From the NCBI RefSeq assembly GCF_009831625.1, contig NZ_WUUS01000008.1:62001-126000 (forward strand): a stretch of DNA of 64,000 nucleotides. Reading direction: 5' to 3'. The position numbers were made by a program, and so were the translations under genes. Position 1 is the first letter of the stretch. Each line of letters begins with the position of its first letter. The notes below the pieces were generated by a model that did not search any database, was not told the origin of the DNA, and was given only the letters and a program-made list of their open reading frames with translations. Source of the DNA: Halobaculum saliterrae. Lineage in GTDB: Archaea; Halobacteriota; Halobacteria; Halobacteriales; Haloferacaceae. Shown here piece by piece: positions 7,117 through 16,196 of the stretch.

Positions 7117-10011
7117 TCAGTCCGGATCCGAGTCGACCGGAGTCCCCGAGTCGGCGAGCACGCCACCGACCGTCTCGGTCCCGTCGCGCCCGTCGCCGGT
7201 TCCGGACCCGTCGTCCAACTCCTCCAGCACGCGTGCGTGAAACTCCTCGAGTGCGGCGTCCTCGTCCTCGGCGATCACCGTGTCGCTGGCCGACAGCGTC
7301 GCCAGTCCGAACGCCCGCGGCGACGGCGCGTCGACCTCGTGACGGACCACCTCGACGTCACCAGCGCGGACAGATTCGAGTACCTCGCGGATCCCCGAGA
7401 GGTTGAGTTTGTCCTCGACTATCTCGCGGTACGTCTCCTCCAGCACCGCGAAGGAGTCGAGGTCCGCGGCGAAGGAGACGAGCATCTCGGCGGACACCTG
7501 CTGTTGGGCGGCCGACTTCTCGTACCCCTTGTACCGCTTCAGGATCATCAGCGACCGCGTGGCGTTGATCCGGAAGTAGCGCTGCAACAGGTCCGTCCCC
7601 TCCAGCGCCGCCCGGAACTCCGAGTACACGGACTCGGGGTCGATCGAGGCGATCACGTCGGCGACGTCGACCTTCCGGTTCAGCGGCATCGTGACCGTGA
7701 AGCCGTTGTCGGCGACGGCGACCTGCACGTTCGCGTTCGCCCGTTGGGTACAGCGATACGCCACCAGCCGCGAGAGGCCGTCGTTGAACTCGCGGCCGTA
7801 GGCGCTGTGGACGTGGTAGTGACGGCGGTACTCCGCGCGGTCGAGCACCTGCTCGACGACGAGCCGGTCGGGCGTGGAGACGCCGTCGGGCCCGAGGTAC
7901 CGACGCTGCTCGTCGAACATCCGGGTGATCGCGCGCACGGCGTTCTCGCCGAGCGGGAGTCGCCTGAGCCAGCGTCGGGCGTTCGCGGGGCCGCCGGCCG
8001 CGAGCCGGTCCATCAGTTCGCCCTGGAACGCGAGGATCTCCCGCCCGAGGTCGTAGCTGAGCGGGAGCCGTTCGGAGAACCACGAGGGCACCGTCGGACG
8101 CTGGCTCGACGGGTCGACGTACACCTTCGAGCCGCGGCGGTAGCTGTACTGGTACGTCGAGCCGCCGAGCTGGAACACGTCGCCGGACTCCAGCGTGTCG
8201 AGGTACTCCTCGTCGAGCTGGCCGACCCACTCGTCGCCGCCGCGGACGTACACGTCGATCGTGAACGAGTCGGGGATCGTGCCGATGTTCGTCATGTAGA
8301 TGACCCGCGCCAGCCGGCCCCGCTTGCCGATCAGCGGCTCGCCCACGTCGAACTCCTCGTAGTGGTGCTCCCCGTCGGGCGCGTCGTTGGTGTCGCGCCA
8401 CACCTTCGCGTACGCGTTCTTCTCCTCCATGCCCTCGTGGTCGGCCGTCAGATACCGCATGAGCTGCTCCCACTCGGCCCCGGAGTAGTTCCGGTACGGG
8501 TACGCCGAGGCGAGCGTGTCGCGAACGTCGGCCTCCCGCTTCACGCTGTTGATCGCCATCCCGTACACCTGCTGTGCGGCCACGTCCTGTGCGTTCTCGG
8601 GGACGAACACGCGGTCGACGAACCCCTCCTCCGCGCGCTGGAGCATCACCGCACACTCGACCAGCTCGTCGCGGTCGAGCGCGATCACCCGGCCCTCGAC
8701 CGTCCGCCCGAGGCGGTGGCCCGCGCGGCCGACGCGCTGGAGCAGCGAGGCGACGGACTTCGGCGAGCCGACCTGCACGACGAGGTCGACGTGGGGCATG
8801 TCGATCCCCAGCTCCAGCGAGGTCGAGGTCGTGACCACGTCCACGTCCCCCGACTTCAGCTTCTCCTCGATCGCCTCGCGGTGCTCCCTCGACATCGAGC
8901 CGTGGTGACAGCCCGAGTCGGTCTCGTCGTAGCCGTAGCGCTCGCGCAGCGTCGTCAGGACGCGCTCGGCGCCCGAGCGGGTGTTCGTGAACACGAGCGT
9001 GTTCTCGTGGTCGTCGATCAGTTCGTGGAGGCGGTCGTGGAAGCGCTCGTTCACCACGTCGCGGGGCGTGTCGATCAGGTCGTCGGTCGGGCACTCCAGC
9101 CGGAGGTCGAAGTCGCGGACGAACCGGGTGTCGACGATCTCGCAGTCTCGGGGCGTCCACGCCCCGTCGTTTTCGGCTCCGTCCTCCGCGTCGATCGTGT
9201 CGTCGCCGCCGGCGCCCGTGCTGACCTCGCCGTCTCCGGCCTCCCCTCCCACCAGGAACTTCGCCATCGTCGACAGCGGCTCGACCGTCGCCGAACAGCC
9301 GATCCGCGTCGGCGACCCGTCACAGAGGCGTTCGAGCCGCTCCAGCGAGACCGAGAGGTGGGTCCCCCGCTTGTTGTCCGCGAGCGAGTGGATCTCGTCG
9401 ACGACGACGTACTCGACGCTCCGAAGCGTCTCCTTGAACTTCGGCGAGTTGAGCAGGATGGCGAGCGTCTCCGGCGTCGTGTTCAGGACGTGCGGCGGCG
9501 ATTCGAGCATCGCCCGGCGCTCGCTGTCGGGGGTGTCGCCGTGGCGGATCGCCTGTCGGATCTCGGTGTCGTGGCCGCGGTCGGCCAGCTTCTCGGTGAT
9601 CCCGTCGATCGGCTCCGCGAGGTTGCGCGTGATGTCGTTCGCGAGCGACTTGAGCGGCGAGACGTACAGGCAGCGGACGCCGTCGTCGAGCCCGCCGTCC
9701 GCCGCCCGCTCGCGCTCGCGTCGAAAGAGGTCGTTGAGGATCGCGGTGAACGCCGACAGGGTCTTGCCCGATCCGGTCGGCGAGGCGACGAGGCAGTTCT
9801 CCCCCTCGTCGATGAGCGGGATCGCCTCGCGCTGGGGCGGCGTGAAGAAGCCGCCGTTGTCCCCGACGTACTCGCCGAACTGCTCGACCCACCACTCGCG
9901 GACGGAGGGTTCCAGTCGGTCGAGCACGTCGCCGTCGGCGATGTCGACGGTCGCGGGGTCGAAGTCGTGGTCGGCGTCGGTCGCGGCGAGGAGGTCCCGA
10001 CCGTCGGTCAT
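7117..10011 (-). CDS. Lhr-type ATP-dependent helicase
   Basis: A 964-residue large helicase-related (Lhr) superfamily 2 enzyme, expected to act in DNA repair or replication restart. The Q-motif region FFTPPQREAIP is followed by Walker A SPTGSGKT (Lys about residue 83), motif II DEIH (about 205-208), SATVEPL (motif III), and the C-terminal RecA fold with STSLELGIDMP and QRVGRAGHR. The long C-terminal part matches the winged-helix and Lhr-core region that clamps DNA. I chose the ATG at 10011 (MTDGRDLL) because the extension to 10143 overlaps the divergent gene at 10133. A hydrophilic Asp/Glu/Ala insert lies near residues 255-285. The 933-residue antisense frame across this gene is a codon-composition shadow. 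Confidence 0.92.
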   Translation of the reverse strand: MTDGRDLLAATDADHDFDPATVDIADGDVLDRLEPSVREWWVEQFGEYVGDNGGFFTPPQREAIPLIDEGENCLVASPTGSGKTLSAFTAILNDLFRRERERAADGGLDDGVRCLYVSPLKSLANDITRNLAEPIDGITEKLADRGHDTEIRQAIRHGDTPDSERRAMLESPPHVLNTTPETLAILLNSPKFKETLRSVEYVVVDEIHSLADNKRGTHLSVSLERLERLCDGSPTRIGCSATVEPLSTMAKFLVGGEAGDGEVSTGAGGDDTIDAEDGAENDGAWTPRDCEIVDTRFVRDFDLRLECPTDDLIDTPRDVVNERFHDRLHELIDDHENTLVFTNTRSGAERVLTTLRERYGYDETDSGCHHGSMSREHREAIEEKLKSGDVDVVTTSTSLELGIDMPHVDLVVQVGSPKSVASLLQRVGRAGHRLGRTVEGRVIALDRDELVECAVMLQRAEEGFVDRVFVPENAQDVAAQQVYGMAINSVKREADVRDTLASAYPYRNYSGAEWEQLMRYLTADHEGMEEKNAYAKVWRDTNDAPDGEHHYEEFDVGEPLIGKRGRLARVIYMTNIGTIPDSFTIDVYVRGGDEWVGQLDEEYLDTLESGDVFQLGGSTYQYSYRRGSKVYVDPSSQRPTVPSWFSERLPLSYDLGREILAFQGELMDRLAAGGPANARRWLRRLPLGENAVRAITRMFDEQRRYLGPDGVSTPDRLVVEQVLDRAEYRRHYHVHSAYGREFNDGLSRLVAYRCTQRANANVQVAVADNGFTVTMPLNRKVDVADVIASIDPESVYSEFRAALEGTDLLQRYFRINATRSLMILKRYKGYEKSAAQQQVSAEMLVSFAADLDSFAVLEETYREIVEDKLNLSGIREVLESVRAGDVEVVRHEVDAPSPRAFGLATLSASDTVIAEDEDAALEEFHARVLEELDDGSGTGDGRDGTETVGGVLADSGTPVDSDPD

Positions 10012-10132
10012 TGCGATCGCAAGGGGTCGCGACGGTAAGTCGGTTGTGGGGGTCGCACGCGGGTGCCGACTTCCGGTCTCGGGACGACGCTCGAACCGCA
10101 ACCACTTCCCCGCCCGACGCGGACGCACCACC

Positions 10133-10987
10133 ATGCGCGTCACGTTTCTCGGGACGGGGTCGGCGATGCCCGTCGCCGACCGCGTCCAGACCGGGCTGCT
10201 CGTCGAGGCCGCCCCGGGCGACCGGGCCCCGCTGCTGGTCGACTGCGGCGCCGGGGTCCTCCACCGGCTCTCCCAGACCGACCCCGGCTACGAGGCCGTC
10301 TCGACGGTCCTCCTGACGCATCACCACCTCGATCACGTCTCCGACCTGCTCGCGCTGCTCAAGGCCCGCTGGCTCGCGGGCGAGGAGCGCCTCCACGTCG
10401 TCGGCCCGCCCGGGACGAAGGCGCTGCTCGACGACCTGCTGTCGGTCGGGGAGTTCGAGTACCTCGACGGCCGCGCGGACCTGAGCGTCCGCGAGGTCCA
10501 CCCCGGCGCCGAGTTCTCGCTCGCCGGCCTGGATATCGAGGCGTTCGAGACGCGCCACTCGAAGCAGTGTCTCGCCTACCGGTTCGCCGATCGGGGCGAC
10601 GAAGGCGGCGGTGTGGCCGACGTGAAAGCCGAAGACGGCGGCGGCACCGAGGCCGACGGCAACGATGGCGGGGACGCCGACGGCACGGCCGGCGGCGACT
10701 TCGTCTTCTCGGGCGACTCCGAGGCGTTCGCGGGGCTCGCGAACTTCGCCGAGGGGGCGCGCGTGCTCGCCCACGACTGCTCGTTCCCCGACGAGGTCGA
10801 CGTGGACAACCACCCGACGCCGTCGCAACTGGGCGAGGCGTTGGCCGGCCGCGACATCGACCGGGTGTACCTCACGCACCTGTACCCGCACACCGAGGGG
10901 CGCCACGACGAGATGATCGAGGCCGTCGGCCGTCGCTTCGACGGCGACGTGCGGGTCGCCCGCGACGGGCTCCGGTTCGAGCCGTGA
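10133..10987 (+). CDS. MBL-fold hydrolase, RNase Z-like
   Basis: A 284-residue metallo-beta-lactamase-fold enzyme resembling ribonuclease Z (tRNA 3'-end processing). It begins MRVTFLGTGSAMP, has the metal-binding motif HHHLDH at residues 63-68, the ETRHS segment, SGDSEAF, the ligand-bearing LAHDCSF, and the C-terminal LTHLYPH. An acidic, glycine-rich loop (about 158-190) replaces part of the fold and could be a species-specific insert. The ATG at 10133 is taken; the much longer frame starting at 8981 crosses the helicase gene and is an artefact. It diverges from the Lhr-type gene across 121 bp. Other MBL hydrolases (phosphodiesterase, arylsulfatase-like) cannot be excluded. Confidence 0.85.
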   Translation: MRVTFLGTGSAMPVADRVQTGLLVEAAPGDRAPLLVDCGAGVLHRLSQTDPGYEAVSTVLLTHHHLDHVSDLLALLKARWLAGEERLHVVGPPGTKALLDDLLSVGEFEYLDGRADLSVREVHPGAEFSLAGLDIEAFETRHSKQCLAYRFADRGDEGGGVADVKAEDGGGTEADGNDGGDADGTAGGDFVFSGDSEAFAGLANFAEGARVLAHDCSFPDEVDVDNHPTPSQLGEALAGRDIDRVYLTHLYPHTEGRHDEMIEAVGRRFDGDVRVARDGLRFEP

Positions 10988-11104
10988 GCGGGGGCGACCG
11001 GGGGGAGGTCCCGTCACGAACGGGGAGGAACGACCCGTGAGCGGGAGCAACGGCCGGCCGGTGTCGCGGCCGATACGAGCACCGGAGCCCGCCGAGTTCC
11101 CTCC

Positions 11105-12004
11105 GTGAACCGCGACGCCCTCGGCTTCCTCACGCTCGCGGCCGTGTGGGGAACCGCCTTCGTCGCGACGAAGGCGGCGCTGGCGACGTTCCCGCCGGTG
11201 TTGTTGGCGGCGCTCCGCTTCGACATCGCCGCCGTGGCGCTGTTCGCCGTCGCGGCCGTCGCCGGCGACGGGCACCTCCGGCCCGGCGGTCGGGGCGACC
11301 TCGCGCCGATCCTCGCGGGCGGCACGTTCAGCATCGGGCTCCACCACGCCCTGCTGTTCACCGGCCAGCAGTACGTCCCCAGCGCGGTCGCCGCCACGCT
11401 GCTCGGGCTCATTCCGGTGCTCACGCCCGTCGCGGCGCGGGTGGTCCGACCCGAGGAGCGCCTCGACGCCGTCGGCGCCGCGGGCGTCCTCGTTGGGTTC
11501 GGGGGGCTCGTCCTGATCGTGGATCCGGACCTGGGGAACCTCTCCGCGAACCTCGGAGCCGTCTTCGTGTTCGGCTCCGCGGTCGCGTGGGTCGCCGGCG
11601 CGGTGACGACGCGGGAGGACGACACGACGCTCGGGCCGCTGGCGCTCCAGGCGTGGATGGCCGCGGTCGGGGCGCTTCTGCTCCACGTCGCCGCCGCGGT
11701 CCTCGGACAGTCGCCCGCCGCGGTCGACCCGACGATGGACGGGGTGGCGTGGCTCGTGTACCTCGCGGTCGTTCCCGGCGCCGGTGGCTTCCTCCTGTAC
11801 TTCCGGCTGCTCGACCGGCTCGGCCCGATCCGCGCGGGCCTGCTGGAGTACGCCATCCCGCCGTTCGCCGCGCTGTTCGGGTTCCTCGTGTTGGGCGAGA
11901 CGCTCGGGACGAACACCGCCTGGGGGTTCGCGTGCATCCTCGGCGCGTTCCTCCTGGTTCAGCGAGCGCCGATACGGGCGGCGCTCCGGCGACGGATCGG
12001 GTGA
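11105..12004 (+). CDS. EamA/DMT-family permease
   Basis: A 299-residue, roughly ten-helix membrane protein of the drug/metabolite transporter superfamily. The two EamA repeats are visible: the first begins LGFLTLAAVWGTAFVATKAAL, the second follows the DDTTLGPL loop and ends with GFLVLGETLG and an Arg-rich tail. Such carriers export or import small metabolites; the substrate is unknown. The GTG at 11105 starts the protein just before the first helix. A histidine kinase gene follows about 110 bp later on the same strand with its own TATA-like element, so co-transcription is not required. Confidence 0.85.
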   Translation: MNRDALGFLTLAAVWGTAFVATKAALATFPPVLLAALRFDIAAVALFAVAAVAGDGHLRPGGRGDLAPILAGGTFSIGLHHALLFTGQQYVPSAVAATLLGLIPVLTPVAARVVRPEERLDAVGAAGVLVGFGGLVLIVDPDLGNLSANLGAVFVFGSAVAWVAGAVTTREDDTTLGPLALQAWMAAVGALLLHVAAAVLGQSPAAVDPTMDGVAWLVYLAVVPGAGGFLLYFRLLDRLGPIRAGLLEYAIPPFAALFGFLVLGETLGTNTAWGFACILGAFLLVQRAPIRAALRRRIG

Positions 12005-12080
12005 CCGCGACGGATCGGACCGCGTGGCCACGCCGTCCCTCGAATCGTCCGTTCAGCGGGCGCTCGTGCCAACTCGGTGG

Positions 12081-12088
12081 GTTAATGG
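12081..12088 (+). promoter_or_regulatory. TATA-like element for the kinase gene
   Basis: GTTAATGG lies about 27 nt upstream of the ATG at 12112, the spacing expected for a leaderless haloarchaeal transcript. It argues that the earlier in-frame ATG at 12085, which overlaps this element, is not the start. Confidence 0.4.
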
Positions 12089-12111
12089 GTCTGAGCGACC
12101 AGCTAATCGGT

Positions 12112-13641
12112 ATGTACGTGACGCCCACCGATCGGGCGCTCGCGATCCTCGCGGTCGGCTTCGACGACGCCCGACCGTGTTCGCCGGGGGGGCTCGAACG
12201 TGCGCTCCCCGAGTCGTCGTCGGTCACCGCGGTCGGATCGATCGCCGCGGCCCTCGAGCGCGATCTCGACGCGCTGGACTGCGTCGTCGCGGCGTTCCGG
12301 CTGCCGGACGGCACGGCGGCGGATCTCCAGCGACGACTGTCGGAACTGGAGGCTCCGCCGCCGGTCGTGCTCGTCGTCGACGCGAGCGGCGGATCGGTGC
12401 CCGCCGCGGCCGTCTCGACCCCGTTCGACGAGGTCGTCGCCGCCGGCTGCGACGACCGGGACGAGCCCCTGCCGGCACGAGTCGCGACGGCGATCGCGAC
12501 CGTCGTTCCCGACGACGAGGGGCCGACGGTCGCGGACGGGTGTCCGCGGGACAGACGGTCGCTCGACGCCTGGAAGTCGACGCTGTTCGACCGGCTCCTG
12601 ACCGACATCCCGATGCACGCGTTCGTCAAGGACCGTGACGCGCGACACGTGATGGTGAGCGAGGCCGCCGTCGACGAACGGATCGACCGGCTCGGCGGGG
12701 ACTTCCTCGGCCGACGAGACATCGACGGCCTCCTTCCGGAAGCGGAGGCGCGCAAGTCCTACGAGGACGACCGACGGGTGATCGAGACCGGAGAGGCGAT
12801 CGTGGACAAGGAGGAGTACTACTCGTCGGCGGACCGGTGGTTCCGGACCTCGAAGGTGCCGTGGACGGACGGCGACGGCGAGGTCGCGGGCCTGATCGGC
12901 GTCGCTCAGGAGATCACCGCCCGGAAGGACCGAGAGCGCCAACTGGAGATCACCCACCACGTCGTCCGTCACACGCTCCGCAACAAGCTGAACGTCATCA
13001 TCGGCCGATGCGACCGCATCCGCCAGGGGGGGCGCGTCGCGGGCAACCTCGAGCGGATCGCGGACGCCGCGAGGTCGCTGACCGACACCGTCGATAACCA
13101 GCAGACGATCCTCGAGATGATGCTCGGGGAACCGGAGCAGGCCCCGACGAACCTCACCGATCTCGTTCGTCATCGGATCGAGGCCGCCGAGGCACGCCGA
13201 CCCGACGCCGCCATCGACGCCGTCCTCGAGAACGACGTCGTCGGGCTCGCCACCGACAGCGCCGGCCGGGCCGTCGACCAGTTGCTCCGCAACGCGCTCG
13301 AACACGCCGACGGAACCCCTCGGCTGACGGTCACCCTCGAACGGGCGGACGACGAGGTGCGGCTGTGCGTCCGCGACGGTCCCCCGGGGATCCCGCCGTT
13401 CGAGGTCGAGGTGCTGACCGGCCGCCGGTCGATCGACCACCTCAACCACACGACGGGGCTCGGGCTGTGGATCGTTCAGTGGGCGATGAAACACGCCGGG
13501 GGCGAGGTCTCGTTCGACCGCACCGACGACGGCGGCAACGCGGTCACCCTGCGGTTCCCGCGTCCGGACGAGGAGGTGGACCTCGACCAGGTCGCGGACC
13601 CCGCCGAGCGTGATGACGTTCGAGGGCCGGCCGACAGCTAA
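12112..13641 (+). CDS. PAS-domain sensor histidine kinase
   Basis: A 509-residue soluble sensor kinase. An N-terminal receiver-like region (about 1-130: alternating hydrophobic strands such as VVLVVDASG, without clear catalytic residues checked) is followed by a PAS domain (FVKDRDARHVMVSEAA to GVAQEITARKDRERQ). Next comes an H-box HHVVRHTLRNKLNVI of the type common in haloarchaeal kinases, then an HATPase domain with the N-box LLRNALEHA and a G-region TTGLGLWIV. No transmembrane helix is seen, so it probably senses an intracellular cue such as redox or light through PAS. No response regulator is adjacent. The frame is open far upstream because of GC bias. Confidence 0.85.
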   Translation: MYVTPTDRALAILAVGFDDARPCSPGGLERALPESSSVTAVGSIAAALERDLDALDCVVAAFRLPDGTAADLQRRLSELEAPPPVVLVVDASGGSVPAAAVSTPFDEVVAAGCDDRDEPLPARVATAIATVVPDDEGPTVADGCPRDRRSLDAWKSTLFDRLLTDIPMHAFVKDRDARHVMVSEAAVDERIDRLGGDFLGRRDIDGLLPEAEARKSYEDDRRVIETGEAIVDKEEYYSSADRWFRTSKVPWTDGDGEVAGLIGVAQEITARKDRERQLEITHHVVRHTLRNKLNVIIGRCDRIRQGGRVAGNLERIADAARSLTDTVDNQQTILEMMLGEPEQAPTNLTDLVRHRIEAAEARRPDAAIDAVLENDVVGLATDSAGRAVDQLLRNALEHADGTPRLTVTLERADDEVRLCVRDGPPGIPPFEVEVLTGRRSIDHLNHTTGLGLWIVQWAMKHAGGEVSFDRTDDGGNAVTLRFPRPDEEVDLDQVADPAERDDVRGPADS

Positions 13642-13743
13642 CTCGGACACCTCGCCGTCGCCGTGGGGCCGAGTCTCTCGTCCCGTTCGGTCGGCCACCG
13701 TTCCACCCGGCGGCCTCCCGCCCCGTTCCTCGCACCCGGTCCC

Positions 13744-14478
13744 TCACCCGATCCGCGTTCCGGGCTCCTCGCCCGCGAGGAACGCGTCCACGTCGTCCGG
13801 CCCGAACACGTACGCCGGCGATCCGAGCGCGAGGAGTTCGCGGACCTTCGCGGCCATCCCCCCGGTCACGTCCGTCGCGTCGCTGACGCCGAGCACGTCG
13901 GCTACCTCGTCGAACGCGTCGATCCGGGGGATCACCTCGTCGTCGCCGTCGAGCACGCCCGGGACCGTCGAACAGAGGCCGACCCGGTCGGCGTCGAGGG
14001 CGTCCCCGAGCGCGGCCACGATCTCGTCGCCAGAGAGGACGGTGACGCCCTCCCCGGCGTGGACGACCCCGTCGCCGTGAAGGACGGGGACGAACCCCTC
14101 GTCGAGCATCGTCGCGACCTGATCGGTCATCAGCGAGAGCTCGCCCTCGGCGTCGCGGGCGGCCGCCGAGAACGGATGAACCGGCAGGGCAGGAACGTCC
14201 TCGGCGTGCAGCCGGGAGAGAACGAACCGGTTCAGCGTCGTCATCGCGCCGTGGACCGCCATGACCCCGTCGACGTCGCGGATACCCTCGGTCGAGCTCA
14301 CGCCGCGTTCGGCGGCGTGGTGGTGACCGAACGAGCCGCCGCCGTGAACGACCACCAGATCCTCCACGTCGGCGGCGGCGATCGCGGCCGAAAGCGACGC
14401 CAGCGTGTCGTCGTCGAGGGTCTCGGGGCGGTCCTTCTCGGTGACGACGGAGCCGCCGAGCTTCAACACGGTGACCAT
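13744..14478 (-). CDS. Isopentenyl phosphate kinase
   Basis: A 244-residue amino-acid-kinase-fold enzyme that phosphorylates isopentenyl phosphate to isopentenyl diphosphate with ATP, the last step of the archaeal mevalonate branch to lipids. The N-terminal KLGGSVVT binds ATP phosphate, and HGGGSFGH ends in the His (H52) that defines IPK within the fold. The C-terminal region has DVTGGMAAKV, typical of the family. The ATG begins immediately after the TAG stop of mevalonate kinase with no gap, so the two are one translational unit. Length is normal. A closely related fold (UMP or fosfomycin kinase) is less likely because of the diagnostic His. Confidence 0.93.
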   Translation of the reverse strand: MVTVLKLGGSVVTEKDRPETLDDDTLASLSAAIAAADVEDLVVVHGGGSFGHHHAAERGVSSTEGIRDVDGVMAVHGAMTTLNRFVLSRLHAEDVPALPVHPFSAAARDAEGELSLMTDQVATMLDEGFVPVLHGDGVVHAGEGVTVLSGDEIVAALGDALDADRVGLCSTVPGVLDGDDEVIPRIDAFDEVADVLGVSDATDVTGGMAAKVRELLALGSPAYVFGPDDVDAFLAGEEPGTRIG

Positions 14479-15495
14479 CTACGCGACCTCCACGCGGACG
14501 CCCTCGGTCGCCAACTCGGCCCGGAACGACTGCTCGCACTCGGCGGTGTAGCCGAGCGCGTGTTCGGTCTCCGGACTCGGGTCGAGCGCGACGACGCAGC
14601 CCCCGCCGCCCGCGCCCGTGAGCTTCGCGCCGTGGGCACCCGCCTCGCGGGCGGCCCACACCATCGCGTCCAGCGACCGCGCGGACACGCCAAGCGCCTC
14701 CAGCAGCCCGTGATTGAAGTCCATCAGTCCACCCAGCTCAGCGAGGAGCTCGTCGCTCGGTTCGCTCCCGGGATCGGCGTCCGCGAGGAGCCGCTCCCCC
14801 TCCCGGGTGAGGTCGCCGACCGTCTCGACGGTGTCGGCGGCGAACGCGTGCTCCTCGCGGAGCGCGCGCACCCCCGCGACGAGTTCGCCGGTGTCGCCGG
14901 CGCCGCCGTCGTAGCCGACGACGAACGGCAGCGGGGGCGCGTCGATCGTCCGGGTGTCGTCGCCCTCGACGCGCACGGCCCCACCCATCGCCGAGCAGAA
15001 CGTGTCCGCCCGCGACGCCTGCCCCTCCTGCACCTCGTACTCGGCCTCGTAGGCGCGTCGGGCGACCTCCTCGGGCTCCAGTTCCGTCCCGAGCGCGCGC
15101 GTCGCCGCGTCGATCCCGGCGACGACGACGGCCGCCGACGACCCCAGCCCCGCGCCCAGGGGGATCGCGGACTCGACGGCGATGTCGAAACCGGCGCCTG
15201 GCGCGTCGGCCGCGTCGCGGGCCTGTTGGACCGCCGCCTCGATGTACTCCATCGCCGCCTCGACCAGCGACGCGGGCACGTCGACGTCCGGACGGTCGTC
15301 GATGCTGTCGCCCCAGGTGACGGTGAAGCCGTCCAACGAGAGGTCCGCCGCGTCGACGCGGATCCGACCGTCGTCGCGGGGGTCGACGGTCACCCGCGCG
15401 CGGCGCTCGACCGCGCAGGGAACCGCCGGCTCGCCGTACACGACCGCGTGCTCGCCGAAGAGGTACACCTTCCCCGGCGCGCTGCAGGTGGTCAT
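14479..15495 (-). CDS. mvk: Mevalonate kinase
   Basis: A 338-residue GHMP-superfamily kinase converting mevalonate to 5-phosphomevalonate for archaeal ether-lipid isoprenoids. It starts MTTCSAPGKVYLFGEHAVVYG, the mevalonate-kinase N-terminal signature. The GHMP glycine-rich motif PLGAGLGSSAAV binds ATP, and the C-terminal motif KLTGAGGGGC completes the active site. I use the ATG at 15495 rather than the GTG at 15510, because family N-termini begin just before the APGK motif. The gene abuts isopentenyl phosphate kinase downstream. A weak TATA-like GTTAGG about 27 nt upstream could allow a leaderless start. Confidence 0.95.
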   Translation of the reverse strand: MTTCSAPGKVYLFGEHAVVYGEPAVPCAVERRARVTVDPRDDGRIRVDAADLSLDGFTVTWGDSIDDRPDVDVPASLVEAAMEYIEAAVQQARDAADAPGAGFDIAVESAIPLGAGLGSSAAVVVAGIDAATRALGTELEPEEVARRAYEAEYEVQEGQASRADTFCSAMGGAVRVEGDDTRTIDAPPLPFVVGYDGGAGDTGELVAGVRALREEHAFAADTVETVGDLTREGERLLADADPGSEPSDELLAELGGLMDFNHGLLEALGVSARSLDAMVWAAREAGAHGAKLTGAGGGGCVVALDPSPETEHALGYTAECEQSFRAELATEGVRVEVA

Positions 15496-15824
15496 ACCCG
15501 CGACCAACACCCCCCGCCTAACAGCCGTTTCGACTCCGCGAGCCGAGCCTCGGTCTCGGCTTCGATACGTGCTGCGATACCATTATGTGAAGGGCTCTCC
15601 CGTGTCGGGCTGTGGTGTATGGCCACCGCACTACCGCGGGGGCGACGGCACCACGCTCGACGCCGCGGATCGGCGACCCGGGGAAAGAGGGACGCACGCT
15701 GTCGCGACCGGTCACCGGTCGGGTCGGCTCCGCGGTGTGATTTCGGCGCTCGGAGTCGCGTCTCACGGCGTGTCGCCGCCGTCACTCCCGAATTATCTTG
15801 TTTGATAACTCGGTCGGTGGAATT
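15496..15824. other. 329-bp divergent spacer with a hairpin near mvk
   Basis: This gap separates mvk (minus) from the STAS-like gene (plus). It contains an inverted repeat with arms AGCCGAG (15541-15547) and CTCGGCT (15555-15561), 46-66 nt upstream of the mvk ATG, and an AT-rich element near the right end. A 235-bp frame from the ATG at 15619 is Arg-rich and lacks any recognisable fold, so I do not call a gene. Confidence 0.5.
15793..15808 (+). promoter_or_regulatory. AT-rich promoter element with short inverted repeat
   Basis: TTATC and GATAA (15793-15797, 15804-15808) form a 5-bp inverted repeat within an AT-rich patch in otherwise GC-rich DNA, 17-32 nt upstream of the ATG at 15825. It is likely the TATA region of the STAS-like gene and may also bind a regulator. 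Confidence 0.4.
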
Positions 15825-16196
15825 ATGTCGGTCGATGTGCGACCCGTTACCATGAGTTCGACGACGCCGAACGCCGCCCCGAACGTCGATCGAAGTCGGG
15901 ACGGCACGCGCTTGCGGGTCGAACTCTCGGGTGAGTTCGAGACGGCGGACGTCGTCACGGCAATGGCGCGTGCACGCCACGTCGCCGAGGAGTGTGACGC
16001 CGAGTTCGCCGTCCTCGTCGACGTTCGGGAGTTCACTCCGCGCGGAAACGCCCTCGCCGCGCTCGGCGAGTGGGAGACGTTCCTCCGGATGGCCGGCGCG
16101 ACCGCGGTGGTCCGCGTCGGCCACGAGCAGGCCGTCGGCGGCGCGGACCGCCGTGCCTCGTCGATCGAGGAGGCCGAGCGGTTGATCTCCCGGTAA
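15825..16196 (+). CDS. Small STAS/SpoIIAA-like protein, function unknown
   Basis: A 123-residue soluble protein. After an unstructured Thr/Asn/Pro-rich N-terminus, residues from about 30 alternate strands and helices: RLRVELSGEFET, AVLVDVREFTP, AVVRVGHEQAV. The central strand ending in VDVREFTP resembles the STAS/SEC14-like (SpoIIAA-like) fold, which often regulates partners through an exposed loop. That assignment is from pattern only. The ATG at 15825 sits about 27 nt after an AT-rich element; ATG 15852 is a shorter alternative. No anti-sigma-like or transporter partner is adjacent. It ends convergently toward rps2. Confidence 0.6.
   Translation: MSVDVRPVTMSSTTPNAAPNVDRSRDGTRLRVELSGEFETADVVTAMARARHVAEECDAEFAVLVDVREFTPRGNALAALGEWETFLRMAGATAVVRVGHEQAVGGADRRASSIEEAERLISR

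Noticed and set aside
7237-10038. 933-residue open frame antisense to the Lhr-type helicase
   Set aside because: Its residues are Val/Arg/Asp/Gly-rich with no recognisable domain. It mirrors the helicase codons in a GC-rich genome, where the opposite strand often stays open.
8981-10987. 668-residue version of the RNase Z-like protein
   Set aside because: Its extra N-terminal part lies antisense to the helicase. The MBL domain begins cleanly at ATG 10133.
9320-12031. Very long frame covering parts of the helicase, RNase Z-like and permease genes
   Set aside because: It is Glu/Arg/Gly repetitive, has no family signal, and conflicts with three clear genes.
11146-13641. 831-residue version of the histidine kinase
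   Set aside because: The upstream part overlaps the EamA permease gene in another frame. A TATA-like element and ATG 12112 mark the true start.
15619-15855. Small plus-strand frame inside the mvk/STAS spacer
   Set aside because: Arg-rich and unfolded-looking, no ribosome site or promoter, and it runs into the start of a better-supported gene.
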